From an uncultured Nitrospina sp. (GTDB lineage Bacteria > Nitrospinota > Nitrospinia > Nitrospinales > VA-1): 7,458 bases of DNA. The DNA is taken from contig CAJWOD010000066.1 in the NCBI GenBank assembly GCA_913044145.1, positions 1 to 7,458 on the forward strand. Reading direction: 5' to 3'. The position numbers and the translations under genes were made by a program. Under the pieces are notes generated by a model. It saw only the letters and a list, made by a program, of their open reading frames with translations. It did not search any database and was not told where the DNA came from. Positions 7,256 to 7,458 of this stretch are shown one piece after another (the stretch's first letter is position 1; the number at the start of each line of letters is the position of its first letter).

Positions 7256-7435
7256 ATGAAAATTTTGGGTAGATTTCTTTCTAAAGTACTCAGGGCAGTA
7301 CCGTTTAAGTTGAGTTTGGGTCAGTATCTATTCTACAACCAATTCAAATCTTTTTCACCCCAAAACACTAATATGTCTTTAGAAATAGAACAGAAAAATC
7401 GAATAATCCCGCCCAAAATAAAGAGTTTTTCCTGA
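7256..7435 (+). CDS. Possible 59-aa basic small protein of unknown function
   Basis: An ATG-started ORF of 59 codons ends in TGA. I do not recognise the product. Its first 15 residues (MKILGRFLSKVLRAV) alternate hydrophobic and basic residues in a way that would form a cationic amphipathic helix. The rest is polar and basic, without cysteines or a membrane span. There is no Shine-Dalgarno sequence before the ATG, but the candidate promoter at 7212-7240 would start transcription only about 9 bases upstream, as for a nearly leaderless message. Codon use cannot be judged at this length, and a chance ORF is at least as likely. Confidence 0.2.
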   Translation: MKILGRFLSKVLRAVPFKLSLGQYLFYNQFKSFSPQNTNMSLEIEQKNRIIPPKIKSFS

Positions 7436-7458
7436 AATACTTGTATTTTTTATTTTAT

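Larger units (their letters stand above)
7059..7458. other. AT-rich region upstream of gltB, no confident gene
   Basis: These 400 bases run from the gltB start to the window end and are clearly richer in A and T than the coding regions. They should hold the gltBD promoter. I see candidate -10 elements on both strands, a short palindrome and two short + strand ORFs of 24 and 59 codons, listed separately with low confidence. There is no tRNA, rRNA or recognised riboswitch. On the - strand one frame is open for about 23 codons from the window edge, which is too short to interpret. Confidence 0.7.

Noticed and set aside
7286..7301. GTACT...AGTAC inverted repeat
   Set aside because: The stem is 5 bp with a 6-base loop, has no T-run and lies inside the 59-codon ORF. 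It is within chance expectation.

Overview
This looks like an ordinary chromosomal stretch from a Gram-negative bacterium with GC in the low forties by eye. It holds one end of a periplasmic-type HtrA/Deg protease gene and a complete gltB-gltD operon for NADPH-type glutamate synthase (GOGAT). The proteins resemble those of deltaproteobacterial, Nitrospinota-like and related lineages. That placement is an impression from the protein sequences, not a search result, and no feature here fixes the taxon.

Layout from left to right: positions 1-813 carry the 3' part of an htrA/degP-like gene on the + strand. Its start lies outside the window, and it ends after a single PDZ domain. A 198-base convergent intergenic region (814-1011) holds a small hairpin and a strong bidirectional Rho-independent terminator (947-979). 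On the - strand follow gltD (1012-2499, small subunit, 495 aa) and gltB (2532-7058, large subunit, 1508 aa). gltB is transcribed first, with a 32-base gap before gltD. The last 400 bases (7059-7458) lie upstream of gltB. They are AT-rich and contain candidate promoter elements and two weak short ORFs on the + strand, but no recognisable gene.

How the genes work together: GltD takes electrons from NADPH through FAD and passes them through its iron-sulfur clusters to GltB. GltB hydrolyses glutamine at an N-terminal Cys active site and channels the ammonia to its FMN site, where 2-oxoglutarate is converted to glutamate. All the key cofactor and catalytic motifs I can check are present, so the enzyme should be functional. 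The HtrA gene is convergent with the operon and has no evident functional link to it.

I see no mobile element, CRISPR array, tRNA, rRNA, toxin-antitoxin pair or defence system. I do not see a previously undescribed system. The points most worth a second look are the short C-terminus of the HtrA protein and the unexplained 400 bases upstream of gltB.
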